A DNA stretch of 15,150 nt, from the NCBI GenBank assembly GCA_017885225.1, contig JAFNGM010000108.1, positions 2,422 through 17,571 of the forward strand, written 5' to 3'. The DNA comes from Syntrophaceae bacterium (GTDB lineage Bacteria > Desulfobacterota > Syntrophia > Syntrophales > UBA2185). The position numbers and the translations under genes were made by a program. Every line of letters begins with the position of its first letter. Position 1 is the first letter of the stretch. A model generated the notes under the pieces. It saw only the letters and a list, made by a program, of their open reading frames with translations. It ran no database searches and was not told the origin of the DNA. This document shows positions 7,207 through 15,136 of this stretch, piece by piece.

Positions 7207-7878
7207 ATGAAAAGGGGGTTAATAATAACTGTCGACGGTCCTGCCGGTGCCGGAAAAAGTACGGTAAGTAAAATGCTTGCCCAGCTGCTGTCGTATATTT
7301 ATTTGGACACGGGTGCGCTCTATAGGGCAGTTGCCTATAAGTTTTTAATCGACAATACAGCGCCGGATGATGAAAAGGCGCTTTCAGAATTATTAATGCG
7401 TATGAGTATCTCTCTTAAAAATAAGCACGGCACCTTGAATGTATTTGTGAATGGTGAAAATGTGACGGATAAAATCAGGAATGAAAAAATAGGTCTCCTT
7501 GCGTCAAGAATTTCCGCCATCGCATTAGTAAGGGCGAGCCTATTGTCAATACAGCGGAATGTCGGAAAAAGAGGCGGTATCGTTGCTGAAGGAAGAGACA
7601 TGGGTACGGTGGTCTTTCCTGACGCCGATTACAAATTTTATCTGGAAGCAAGCGTGGATGTCAGAGCAAGAAGGCGTTATAATGAACTATGCATGCGCGG
7701 GAGCAACGTCGATTATGACGAGGTTGAAAGGGACTTGATTGTGAGGGATAGGCAGGATCGAGAAAGAGAAATAGCCCCTTTAAAAGCATTTGATGGGGCA
7801 ACTATTATCGATTCAACACATATGACGATATCCGAAGTGGTCGAAAAAATGATGTCACTGATTGGAGTCAGGAAGTAG
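7207..7878 (+). CDS. cmk: Cytidylate kinase (CMP/dCMP kinase)
   Basis: This enzyme phosphorylates CMP and dCMP to their diphosphates in pyrimidine nucleotide supply. The 223-residue product starts MKRGLIITVDG and runs straight into the P-loop GPAGAGKST (residues 11-19). LDTGALYRAVA, typical of bacterial Cmk substrate binding, follows. EGRDMGTVVFP and the Arg-rich lid segment RDRQDRERE are also present. Length and order are normal for the family. The frame extends upstream to GTG 7156 and ATG 7159, but 7207 is preferred: it has AGGG (7196-7199) about 7 nt upstream and matches the usual N-terminus. The earlier codons would start only about a dozen bases after the predicted transcription start. 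It is co-directional with rpsA. In related clusters ispH often lies between these two genes, but here there is only a 127-bp gap. Confidence 0.95.
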   Translation: MKRGLIITVDGPAGAGKSTVSKMLAQLLSYIYLDTGALYRAVAYKFLIDNTAPDDEKALSELLMRMSISLKNKHGTLNVFVNGENVTDKIRNEKIGLLASRISAIALVRASLLSIQRNVGKRGGIVAEGRDMGTVVFPDADYKFYLEASVDVRARRRYNELCMRGSNVDYDEVERDLIVRDRQDREREIAPLKAFDGATIIDSTHMTISEVVEKMMSLIGVRK

Positions 7879-7956
7879 TGAATGAAGAAGGTAGGGCGCT
7901 GCGACGTTATTTGTATTTGAATTAGCTTGAAATTTCACAACCAGTGTGTTACGTGT

Positions 7957-7984
7957 TTGTGGTTAAAAAATCATATTCTATAAA
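7957..7984 (+). promoter_or_regulatory. Possible promoter upstream of rpsA
   Basis: TTGTGG (7957-7962) and TATAAA (7979-7984) are spaced by 16 bp in the 127-bp gap before rpsA. The transcription start would fall near 7991, within or just before the G-rich SD-like run AGGGGGG (7989-7995). The leader would then be unusually short. This makes the call tentative, and read-through from cmk may be the main source of rpsA transcript. Confidence 0.3.
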
Positions 7985-8005
7985 ATTCAGGGGGGTAAAG
8001 GTTTA

Positions 8006-9799
8006 ATGGTTAACGGTAACAACTTAATTTCTGAAGAACATTTCAATGGTGAGCGTGAAAATGTAAATTCTCCTGTGGAAGATTTAACCGGTAAAAAGAC
8101 TGCGGGTAGAGAAGAAGATATAGGTTTTAAAGAACTGTACGAACAGAGCTTGCAGAGCGTGCAGCTTGGTGCAATTGTAACCGGGAAAGTAGTCCAGATA
8201 AACAATGATGTGGTCATGGTTGATGTGGGATGGAAGACGGAAGGCTATATTCCTGCCAGAGAATTGAAAGATAGTGAAGGGAACGTTTCCCTCGCCGTTG
8301 GAGATGAAGTAGAAGTTTTAGTTGACAGAAGGGATTCAGATGGGAATCTGGTCCTGTCGAGAGACAAAGCCGTAAAAATTAAAATATGGGATGATGTAAA
8401 AAATGCCTGCGAGCACAATATTCCTATCAAAGGAACAATTGTGGAAAGAGTGAAAGGCGGGCTTTCCGTTGATATCGGCATTCCAACCTTTCTTCCCGGT
8501 TCTCAGGTTGATATCCGTCCGGTCAGGGACCTTGACAAATATGTCGGACAGACCTTGATGTTCAATGTTCTCAAGTATGACAGAAAAAGGAATAATGTCG
8601 TTCTCTCGAGGAGGTCAATATTAGAACAGGAAAGGATATCGTCAAAAAAAGAAACTCTTGAGAACATAGAAGAGGGAAAGGTATTGGAAGGGGTAATAAA
8701 AAATATAACCGACTATGGGCTTTTCATTGATCTTGGCGGAATTGATGGTCTTCTGCACGTAACGGACATATCATGGGGAAGAATTACCCGTCCATCTGAT
8801 ACCTTTTCCAAGGGAGATAAAATTAAAGTAAAAGTTTTGTCTTTTGATAGGGAGAAAGAGCGGGTCTCTTTAGGTCTTAAACAAACGACGGATAATCCTT
8901 GGGAGAATATTTCCGAGAAATACCCTGTAGGATCAATCGTTGAGGGTAAGGTTGTCAATCTGACGGATTACGGAGTCTTTGTTGAACTTGAACCGGGTGT
9001 GGAAGGTCTCGTCCATATTACGGAGATGTTCTGGACACGAGAAATCAAGCATCCTTCCAAAGTTTTGATGGTAGGTGAGGATGTAAAAGTAATGGTGTTG
9101 GATGTAAATTCCGAGGCAAAACGCATTTCTCTCGGATTGAAGCAAACAACGGAAAATCCTTGGGAGGCTCTGAAGCAGAAATATCCGGAGGGGAGTATTG
9201 TCAAAGGCGTAATAAGAAATATTACGAATTTCGGTTTTTTCGTCGGTATTGAAGAGGGCATAGACGGCCTCGTTCATGTATCCGATATTTCATGGAAACA
9301 AAACATAAAACATCCTTCTGAGTTATATAAAAAAGGCCAGGAAGTTGAGGCAATGGTTCTCAACATTGATGTAGAAAACGAAAAATTTTCTCTAGGAATT
9401 AAACAGGTGGATAAGAATCCCTGGGATGAGAAGAATTTTTTATACGCCCCCGGATCAGTCATTAAGGGAAAGGTGACTAACGTTACTGATTTTGGGATTT
9501 TTGTAGAGCTGGAAGAAGGTGTGGAAGGTCTTGTTCATATTTCGGAATTAAGTCAAAAAAGAGTGAAAGCGGCGTCGGAATTATATGCCGTTGGTGATAT
9601 AGTGTCCGCAGTCGTGAAAAGCGTAGATTTACAGAACAGAAGAATAAGATTGAGCATAAAGGATTATGAAACAGCATCTGAAGGCTATTCGGTCAATCAA
9701 TATATCAACAACAAGGAAAATGTTGGTTCAAATCTGGGAAAAGTCATGGCTGAAGTAAAAATAGCGGAATCTGAAAAGGGAGACGATAGCAAGCCATGA
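8006..9799 (+). CDS. rpsA: 30S ribosomal protein S1 (six S1 domains)
   Basis: S1 is the large RNA-binding protein of the small ribosomal subunit that helps mRNA dock for initiation. The 597 residues hold six S1/OB-fold repeats at about 53-121, 139-202, 224-293, 308-378, 395-465 and 481-552. The first two are divergent, as is usual because they form the ribosome-binding part. Repeats 3-6 are very alike (GxVxNxTDYGxFVELxxGxxGLVHxSxxSW), and DNPW/ENPW/KNPW linkers recur after repeats 3-5. The N-terminal 45 residues and the last ~40 are charged and low in hydrophobic content. The ATG at 8006 follows a G-rich run (7989-7995) and AAGG (7998-8001). The stop overlaps the sppA start as ATGA, indicating translational coupling. 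Flanking cmk and IHF-type genes match the conserved proteobacterial neighbourhood. Confidence 0.97.
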   Translation: MVNGNNLISEEHFNGERENVNSPVEDLTGKKTAGREEDIGFKELYEQSLQSVQLGAIVTGKVVQINNDVVMVDVGWKTEGYIPARELKDSEGNVSLAVGDEVEVLVDRRDSDGNLVLSRDKAVKIKIWDDVKNACEHNIPIKGTIVERVKGGLSVDIGIPTFLPGSQVDIRPVRDLDKYVGQTLMFNVLKYDRKRNNVVLSRRSILEQERISSKKETLENIEEGKVLEGVIKNITDYGLFIDLGGIDGLLHVTDISWGRITRPSDTFSKGDKIKVKVLSFDREKERVSLGLKQTTDNPWENISEKYPVGSIVEGKVVNLTDYGVFVELEPGVEGLVHITEMFWTREIKHPSKVLMVGEDVKVMVLDVNSEAKRISLGLKQTTENPWEALKQKYPEGSIVKGVIRNITNFGFFVGIEEGIDGLVHVSDISWKQNIKHPSELYKKGQEVEAMVLNIDVENEKFSLGIKQVDKNPWDEKNFLYAPGSVIKGKVTNVTDFGIFVELEEGVEGLVHISELSQKRVKAASELYAVGDIVSAVVKSVDLQNRRIRLSIKDYETASEGYSVNQYINNKENVGSNLGKVMAEVKIAESEKGDDSKP

Positions 9800-10692
9800 G
9801 AAAACACCCTGTCATATTCGGGATATTTCTCTTAATTTGTGTTGGATGTGTATTTTTTGCTCTTGTGTACGTTTTGGGATCAGCGAGAGAAGATAAGCCC
9901 TCGTTTGCGCTTAATAATAAAGTGGGGGTTGTAAAAATCGAGGGGTTTATCGGTGACGCGCACGACGTTGTCGAACAATTAAATCAGTTTGCAAAAGACG
10001 ATAACGTAAAAGCGATTATTCTCAGGATCGATTCACCGGGCGGAGGTGTTGCGCCTTCGCAAGAGATCCATTCTGCCATAGTTGACGTAAAGAAGAACAA
10101 GAAAGTTGTAGCCTCTATGGGGGCTATCGCAGCATCAGGCGGCTATATGATTGCATGTGCGGCTGATAAGATCGTAGCCAATCCTGGTACCGTTACAGGG
10201 AGCATTTCTGCGATTATGCACTTTGCCAATGCTGAGGAACTTTTAAAAAAGGTAGGATTAAAATCATCCGTCGTAAAAAGCGGAAAGTTTAAAGATATTG
10301 GATCACCCGTAAGGGAAATGACGAGTGAAGAAAAAGAATTACTACAGGAATTAGTTGATGACATATACGATCAGTTTCTTGACATGGTAGCACAAAGCAG
10401 AAATATTCCCAAAAAAAACCTCGAGAATATCGCAGATGGGAGAGTTTTCACTGGAAGACAGGCTTTTAAATTGGGATTGGTAGATTATCTGGGCGATATG
10501 GGTTATGCGGTAACACTCGCCGGCGAAATGTCAGGAATTAAGGGAAAGCCGGAGGTGCTGTATCCAAAGAAAAAGGGATCTAAATTCTGGGATTATATAT
10601 TCCGGGAAATGTTCACAGCGTTGGATGAGCATATGCGAGGCAAAATCGGGCAATTCAACGGTTTTATGTATCTTTCGCCAATTATAAAGTAA
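9796..10692 (+). CDS. sppA: Signal peptide peptidase SppA, short (36K-type)
   Basis: This membrane-anchored serine protease of the S49 family degrades cleaved signal peptides. The 298 residues start with a single hydrophobic anchor (about 5-28), followed by the protease domain. The nucleophile candidate is S114 in AASGGY and the general base is K166 in KFKDIGSP. Their 52-residue spacing equals that of the Ser147/Lys199 dyad of the single-domain Bacillus subtilis SppA, and E. coli's double-length form is not present here. The substrate-groove motif RIDSPGGG lies at 77-84. The start codon overlaps the rpsA stop by 4 nt (ATGA), so translation probably depends on rpsA. The IHF-type gene follows after 18 bp. 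Confidence 0.93.
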   Translation: MRKHPVIFGIFLLICVGCVFFALVYVLGSAREDKPSFALNNKVGVVKIEGFIGDAHDVVEQLNQFAKDDNVKAIILRIDSPGGGVAPSQEIHSAIVDVKKNKKVVASMGAIAASGGYMIACAADKIVANPGTVTGSISAIMHFANAEELLKKVGLKSSVVKSGKFKDIGSPVREMTSEEKELLQELVDDIYDQFLDMVAQSRNIPKKNLENIADGRVFTGRQAFKLGLVDYLGDMGYAVTLAGEMSGIKGKPEVLYPKKKGSKFWDYIFREMFTALDEHMRGKIGQFNGFMYLSPIIK

Positions 10693-10710
10693 GCATTAGA
10701 GTATATTCGA

Positions 10711-11001
10711 ATGACGAAAAAGGAGTTGATCAAAAGGGTTCATGAAAGGATAGAAGATTATCCTGCAAAGGATGTGTCCTATGCAATTCACGTGATTTTC
10801 GATGCAATGGCGAGAGCGTTAAAAAAAGGTGAACGGATAGAACTAAGAGGTTTCGGCAACTTTACAATCAGGCGCCGGCGGCCGATCTTGGGAAGAAATC
10901 CTAGAACTACTGATATAGTTCATGTACCGGAAAGGAAAATACCGTTTTTTAAGGTGGGAAAAGAACTCAAGGACATGATAAATAGTTCCGGGGACATGTA
11001 A
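10711..11001 (+). CDS. ihfB: Integration host factor beta-like DNA-bending protein (HU/IHF family)
   Basis: The 96 residues form one HU/IHF fold: an N-terminal helical dimerisation half (MTKKELIKRV onward), the turn RGFGNFTIR (46-54), then the DNA-embracing beta arm with GRNPRT (61-66). P64 is the expected DNA-intercalating proline. The FFKVGKEL segment (79-86) closes the domain. IHF/HU dimers bend DNA and organise the nucleoid. The location downstream of rpsA, as in many proteobacteria where ihfB/himD follows rpsA, favours IHF-beta over HU, although the two are hard to separate by sequence alone. The SD is weak (TTAGAG region) and the gene probably depends on transcription from upstream. Its stop lies two bases from the stop of the converging minus-strand gene. 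Confidence 0.85.
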   Translation: MTKKELIKRVHERIEDYPAKDVSYAIHVIFDAMARALKKGERIELRGFGNFTIRRRRPILGRNPRTTDIVHVPERKIPFFKVGKELKDMINSSGDM

Positions 11002-11003
11002 AT

Positions 11004-11297
11004 TTAGGAGAACTCTCTTTCACTGTCCGGTGAAGCAAAATCCCTGAGTTGTTCTCTTCTCTTTTTATGCTGTAACTTCTTTAATGCTTTTGCTTCGATC
11101 TGTCTTATTCTCTCGCGGGTTACCCCCATCATTTCCCCAACTTCTTCAAGAGTAAAAGGTCCGTAATTGCAGGCGACCCATGTACAATTTAAAAAAGATT
11201 CATTTTTAAGTCGCCATTCACAGGTAGTATCCTGGCATACTTCCGCTATTAAATGCCCCTTTTTTTTGCATCTGTATGTGTTGATCAATTCACTCAA
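11004..11297 (-). CDS. Small Cys-rich protein with sigma-70 region 4.2 helix-turn-helix
   Basis: The C-terminal half of this 97-residue protein (about 47-87) is strikingly like region 4.2 of primary sigma-70 factors. It reads [28 protein letters not shown] in shape, including the promoter -35 recognition helix [10 protein letters not shown] (59-68). No sigma regions 1-3 are present. The N-terminal half holds C10, H15, C21, C26, C38 and C43. Two CxxxxC pairs (21/26 and 38/43) could bind zinc or an iron-sulphur cluster. It may bind -35-like DNA, or RNA polymerase in place of region 4, as a small regulator; both are inference. The start is TTG at 11297, preceded by GGAG (complement of 11305-11308) with a 7-nt spacer. 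A consensus promoter lies about 85 nt upstream. It converges on the IHF-type gene with a 2-bp gap. It follows mrfAB on the same strand. Confidence 0.82.
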   Translation of the reverse strand: MSELINTYRCKKKGHLIAEVCQDTTCEWRLKNESFLNCTWVACNYGPFTLEEVGEMMGVTRERIRQIEAKALKKLQHKKRREQLRDFASPDSEREFS

Positions 11298-11382
11298 CCC
11301 CTTTCTCCAACGTCATGCGTGGGCATTTCAGCTGAAAAAAGATGACGCAATGGTCATCACAAAAACAAATTATTAAATTTAA
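11298..11382 (-). promoter_or_regulatory. Structured leader of the sigma-region-4 gene
   Basis: Reading the minus strand from the predicted start of transcription, GATGAC and GTCATC (complements of 11353-11358 and 11341-11346) form a 6-bp stem with a 6-nt loop. A run of six T follows at once (11335-11340), resembling a small intrinsic terminator. The downstream arm CGTCAT can instead pair with ATGACG (complement of 11311-11316), just before the SD. A 12-bp palindrome TTTCAGCTGAAA (11326-11337) lies between. The stems are short, so a role in attenuation or translational control is conjecture. Confidence 0.35.
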
Positions 11383-11388
11383 CTTCTT

Positions 11389-11417
11389 ATTATATTCTTT
11401 TTTAATGTAATTGTCAA
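11389..11417 (-). promoter_or_regulatory. Consensus sigma-70 promoter of the sigma-region-4 gene
   Basis: On the minus strand TTGACA (complement of 11412-11417) and TATAAT (complement of 11389-11394) are both perfect hexamers with exactly 17 bp between them. It reads towards the gene starting at 11297, with transcription expected to begin near 11382. It is the strongest promoter match in the window and lies in the gap after the exonuclease gene. Confidence 0.8.
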
Positions 11418-11459
11418 TAACAAACGTTAAATGTAGCAGAATGTCAGGCGCTTATTTCT

Positions 11460-12767
11460 TCACGGACTTTCCCTGGTAACTGTACGACTTTTAAGACGTG
11501 TAATGCGGTGTTCAAGGGCGTTTCTTTCAGAAATTGTTTTGAAAGACGGATGATTCAGCGCTTCATTGACGATCTCAATAGCTTTTTGCATATCGTGTTT
11601 TTTGTGCTCGAAAAACTTTGCCTTCTCTATAGTCGCGAAATAATTGCCGTGATCATCACGAAGCATCAAATCCCATATTCGAAGGGCATCATTCCAGAGA
11701 CCCGATCGTTTGTAAATCAGGGACAGAGTTCTTCTGGCCTCGAGGGCAACATGAAGACATTCTGCCTCTGTTATAAACTCAAGAATGTTTTTCGCTCCCG
11801 ATGCATCTCTGCGAGCCAGCAAAAGCTTTGCCGCAGCTAAGAGATCTTCATGTTCGTACGCTGAAATATCCCGACTATGATTCAGCATATCGGCAAGGTG
11901 CACCGAAAGCGTTGCCATGGATATGATATCAAGGCGGTTGTGTTCAAAGATTTCTGTTAAAAGGCGCGCATCACGGTTTCTCAGCCAATCGAAATAGCGT
12001 TGAGGTATTTCATTTCCCGGGATATCACCCCGGCGGAGCACGCCGAGAATCTCCTTTTCCATGGTGATCAGGCGGTTATTCTCAAGACGATGCCCGAGAA
12101 GGCGACGTGCCGGGTGCAGCAAATCAAGATGGGGCATGGTTGCAAGCGTGTCAGGGAGGCGGTTGAGGATAAAACGGGTGGATAAGAGACCGACATCGAA
12201 TGCCTTGCCATTGTAGCTCACGATAAAACGCTTCTCTCCGGCAAGATCGAGCAGAAAACGCAGAGAGGCGCGTTCCTCGGAAAAGTCGCGAGAGAATATC
12301 TGCGTTGTGTAGAATGTGTCATTATCAAACCAGCCAAGACCGATGAGAAAGGCAAAGGTGCCCGTGCCTCCAGTCAATCCCGTAGTCTCCGTATCGAGAT
12401 ACAGAGCGTCTTCGCAATGCAAGAAAGCCATATCCGGATTATTTGCCAATAACGCGACGGCATTCATATCGATGGCAGAAATTTCACCGATACGCCGCGA
12501 ACCATGCTTTGCGGAACCGTGAAAATATCCATTTGAGATGAAAAATTTACCGTGGGTGTTCTGCATCTCTTCCCCCATCATCATATCTTTGAGGGATACG
12601 GAACCCGCATGTCGAGTGAAGACAGGCTTATCAGAAGCAGACGGTCTACGCGAGGTAATGGCTTCTATGCGCCGGCGCAGTTCACTGATCTCATCCGCTC
12701 TTGATGATTTTTTTTGTTTGACTGAATCTTCACCGGTCAGGCGTTGCAGACGTTTGATGGTGTTCAT
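11460..12767 (-). CDS. mrfB: MrfB/YprB-like DnaQ-fold exonuclease with helical repeats
   Basis: This 435-residue protein carries a ribonuclease-H-like (DEDD-type) exonuclease domain at about 115-290. Motif I is D125-T-E127 in LDTETTG, a middle motif is SYNGKAFD with D191, and the last motif is EHNRLD with H276 and D280. Residues from about 300 to 425 form TPR-like helices. This layout and the partner gene match YprB of Bacillus subtilis, described as MrfB, the exonuclease that works with MrfA in a UvrABC-independent repair route for mitomycin-type damage. The N-terminal 110 residues are charged and variable. The start ATG (12767-12765) overlaps the stop of the helicase gene as ATGA, so translation is coupled. 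No clear terminator follows, and the sigma-region-4 gene has its own promoter. Function in this organism is inferred by homology. Confidence 0.85.
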   Translation of the reverse strand: MNTIKRLQRLTGEDSVKQKKSSRADEISELRRRIEAITSRRPSASDKPVFTRHAGSVSLKDMMMGEEMQNTHGKFFISNGYFHGSAKHGSRRIGEISAIDMNAVALLANNPDMAFLHCEDALYLDTETTGLTGGTGTFAFLIGLGWFDNDTFYTTQIFSRDFSEERASLRFLLDLAGEKRFIVSYNGKAFDVGLLSTRFILNRLPDTLATMPHLDLLHPARRLLGHRLENNRLITMEKEILGVLRRGDIPGNEIPQRYFDWLRNRDARLLTEIFEHNRLDIISMATLSVHLADMLNHSRDISAYEHEDLLAAAKLLLARRDASGAKNILEFITEAECLHVALEARRTLSLIYKRSGLWNDALRIWDLMLRDDHGNYFATIEKAKFFEHKKHDMQKAIEIVNEALNHPSFKTISERNALEHRITRLKSRTVTRESP

Positions 12768-15136
12768 GGCGTACCAGTTATCAAATCAAGAATAGCCAAA
12801 ACGGATTCTTTTGCCACAGGGCCGACTTCAAGAGTCGGTCCTACACAACTCGGGCAGCCATGGCTGCACGGACAGCTGCGAATCAAGCTCAATGCAGAAG
12901 CTATTAAGCGATCATGCTCTGCATATAAAAGATCAGAAAAACCGATTCCTCCGGGATAGGCATCAAAGATAAAAACAGTCGGGTCAAAAGCATCCACCAT
13001 AACTCCACCGGTACTCTTTGCATTGTGGGAAGACGAGATGATGAAGCGCGCATCGGCCCCATGACGGACAAACCACTCACCGCTCTTGTCGCCGATACAC
13101 CTGTCTACATCATGCACATCGGCCATGAGCAGCATCGATGCCAGGTGATGCAGGCTATAGGCGAGGCCGGAAAGGCCGTCGATAATTTCCGACTGCGTGA
13201 AAGGCAATCGGCTGAGCAGATCCCTGGGGATAGTAAACCAGTAGCTCGTCGTGTGCATATCTTTCTCAGGCAGCGTCACATCGCCGTACCCAAGGTTCTC
13301 AGAGGAGTAAAATTTTATCTTTTTATACCCAATAACCTTGCGCACAACCTGTACTTCGCCGTGCTCGATAATTATTTTTTGACGGTGTTTATTCCCGAAG
13401 CTGTCTATGACTCTTACGTTGGTATAGGTCATGGCATCGGTAAAATAATCCACGTCGACCTTGTGCACGTAAGCAGTATTGCGCTCGAGATCGAGCTTGT
13501 CCACGTAGTACTGCTGAGATTCAACCATATAAATGGCATCATCGTGAACCGTGGAAAAGGCACTGTCCCAATCCACCTCGGCGATGACGTTGTGCGAGCC
13601 TGTTTCTGTTGTATCTACGACGACAACATTCTCGGGATTAATGCTGCGCAAGCTTACCTCATCGGCAGGATAGCTTTCCGCCGTCCAGTGCCACCTGTCA
13701 TCGACCTTGTGGAGGACGCCCTTTTCTTCCAGATAATTGAGGAGTTCTTCAAGGTTTTCTGTTCCGAATCGTTCTCCTTTTTCGAAAGGCAGCTCAAAGG
13801 CTGCACTCTTCAGGTGATGCAGCAGGATAAGCAGATTATCGGGATTGACGCGACAGTGTTCCGGTGAGCGTGAAAAAAAGTACGCAGGATTCTCCGCAAT
13901 AAACTGATCCATGGGGTTGCTGCGGGCAATGAGAACGGCCAGACTGTGTCCCAGTCTCCTGCCCGCCCTGCCTGCCTGCTGCCAGGTACTCGCGATGGAG
14001 CCCGGGTAGCCGACCATGATACATGATTCAAGATCTCCAATATCAATTCCCAGTTCCAGGGCGTTGGTGCTCACCACACCCATGACCTTGCCCTCGCGCA
14101 GTCCCTGCTCAATCTGCCGGCGAAGATTCGGCAGGTAGCCGCCTCGGTATCCGCTCACAAAGTGAGTATCAACGGGCTTCCCCTTCGCAAACTGATCCTT
14201 GAGATATTTCGTGAGAATCTCGACGTTTAAGCGGCTGGTAGTGAAGACAATGGTCTGGATCTTGTTTCTGATAAGCTCTGACGCAAGCATCCTTGCGGGT
14301 GTCATGGCCGACTGGCGGATTCCGAGCTCGCGATTGATAATGGGGGGATTATAGAGGATAAACGTTTTCGATGCCCGGGGAGCGCCGCTTTGCTCGATCA
14401 GTGTTACGGGACGCTCCAGAATTGACTCGGCATGTTCTTTGGGATTCGCCACCGTTGCGGAACAGCAGATAAAAACTGGTTCTTGACCGTAAAAGCGGCA
14501 GACTCTCACGAGCCGCCGTATAACGTTCGTAAAATGGGAGCCGAAGACGCCGCGGTACACGTGCAGCTCGTCGATTACGATATACCTGAGATTGGCAAAA
14601 AGCTTCTGCCATTTCGTGTGATGCGGCAGTATTCCCGCGTGGAGCATGTCCGGGTTTGTGACAACGACATGGCCCTGCTTGCGGATTGCCTGGCGGGCGT
14701 CGTCAGGGGTATCGCCATCATAGGTGTAGGTCTTTATGTCCGCTCGCAAATCGTTGATCAGGCTGTGCACCTCATGCATTTGATCCTGGGCGAGTGCTTT
14801 TGTGGGGAATATATAGAGCGCGCGTGTTTCCGGTTCTTCAAGTATTTTTTGGAGGACGGGTAGATTATAGCAGAGCGTCTTGCCGCTCGCCGTCGGGGTG
14901 ACCAGCACTACATTGCTGCCGTGCCTCACGTGATCCACGGCCACCGCCTGGTGGCTGTAAAGTTGGTCAATATCTCTTTCTTTCAGTACAGATTGAATGC
15001 GGGGATGAACCCAGGCGGGGAAGGGGGCAAAGCTGCCTTTGAAAGCGGCGATTTGTTTCATGGCCCTGACATTTTCCATGAAGCGCCGGTTGTTCGTAAA
15101 GCGGGACAGCAACTCCTCAATGGTGAACGTTGACAT
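12764..15136 (-). CDS. mrfA: MrfA/YprA-like superfamily 2 DNA helicase with C-terminal Zn-binding Cys cluster
   Basis: The 790-residue protein is complete in the window and has a Q-like LYSHQ (59-63), Walker A TPTASGKT (80-87) and Walker B DELH (189-192). The second RecA-like lobe carries SAT (226-228), STNALELGIDIG and QQAGRAGRR. The C-terminal region (DUF1998-type) ends in four cysteines, C755, C757, C761 and C764 (CPCSHGCPSC). This CxCx3CxxC arrangement is the zinc-binding signature of MrfA, the ATP-dependent 3'-5' helicase that unwinds damaged DNA for MrfB. The ATG at 15136 is preceded by CAGG at a plausible SD distance. The gene is the first of a coupled pair, with mrfB overlapping by 4 nt. 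GC content is visibly higher than in the nrd and rpsA regions. Any promoter would lie largely beyond the window edge. Confidence 0.9.
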   Translation of the reverse strand: MSTFTIEELLSRFTNNRRFMENVRAMKQIAAFKGSFAPFPAWVHPRIQSVLKERDIDQLYSHQAVAVDHVRHGSNVVLVTPTASGKTLCYNLPVLQKILEEPETRALYIFPTKALAQDQMHEVHSLINDLRADIKTYTYDGDTPDDARQAIRKQGHVVVTNPDMLHAGILPHHTKWQKLFANLRYIVIDELHVYRGVFGSHFTNVIRRLVRVCRFYGQEPVFICCSATVANPKEHAESILERPVTLIEQSGAPRASKTFILYNPPIINRELGIRQSAMTPARMLASELIRNKIQTIVFTTSRLNVEILTKYLKDQFAKGKPVDTHFVSGYRGGYLPNLRRQIEQGLREGKVMGVVSTNALELGIDIGDLESCIMVGYPGSIASTWQQAGRAGRRLGHSLAVLIARSNPMDQFIAENPAYFFSRSPEHCRVNPDNLLILLHHLKSAAFELPFEKGERFGTENLEELLNYLEEKGVLHKVDDRWHWTAESYPADEVSLRSINPENVVVVDTTETGSHNVIAEVDWDSAFSTVHDDAIYMVESQQYYVDKLDLERNTAYVHKVDVDYFTDAMTYTNVRVIDSFGNKHRQKIIIEHGEVQVVRKVIGYKKIKFYSSENLGYGDVTLPEKDMHTTSYWFTIPRDLLSRLPFTQSEIIDGLSGLAYSLHHLASMLLMADVHDVDRCIGDKSGEWFVRHGADARFIISSSHNAKSTGGVMVDAFDPTVFIFDAYPGGIGFSDLLYAEHDRLIASALSLIRSCPCSHGCPSCVGPTLEVGPVAKESVLAILDLITGTP

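Noticed and set aside
7939..7964. AACCA/TGGTT inverted repeat upstream of rpsA
   Set aside because: Five-base arms with a 16-base loop in AT-rich DNA are easily expected by chance.
8700..9560. Recurring DNA similarity (direct repeats) inside rpsA
   Set aside because: It is explained by the homologous S1 domains and their conserved NPW linkers, not by a separate repeat element or CRISPR array.
13025..13867. A 280-codon plus-strand open frame
   Set aside because: It lies wholly antisense to the well-supported helicase gene, has no recognisable motifs, and such long shadows are common in GC-richer coding DNA.
14432..14863. A 143-codon plus-strand open frame
   Set aside because: It is antisense to the helicase N-terminal domain, and no family features or ribosome binding site are visible.
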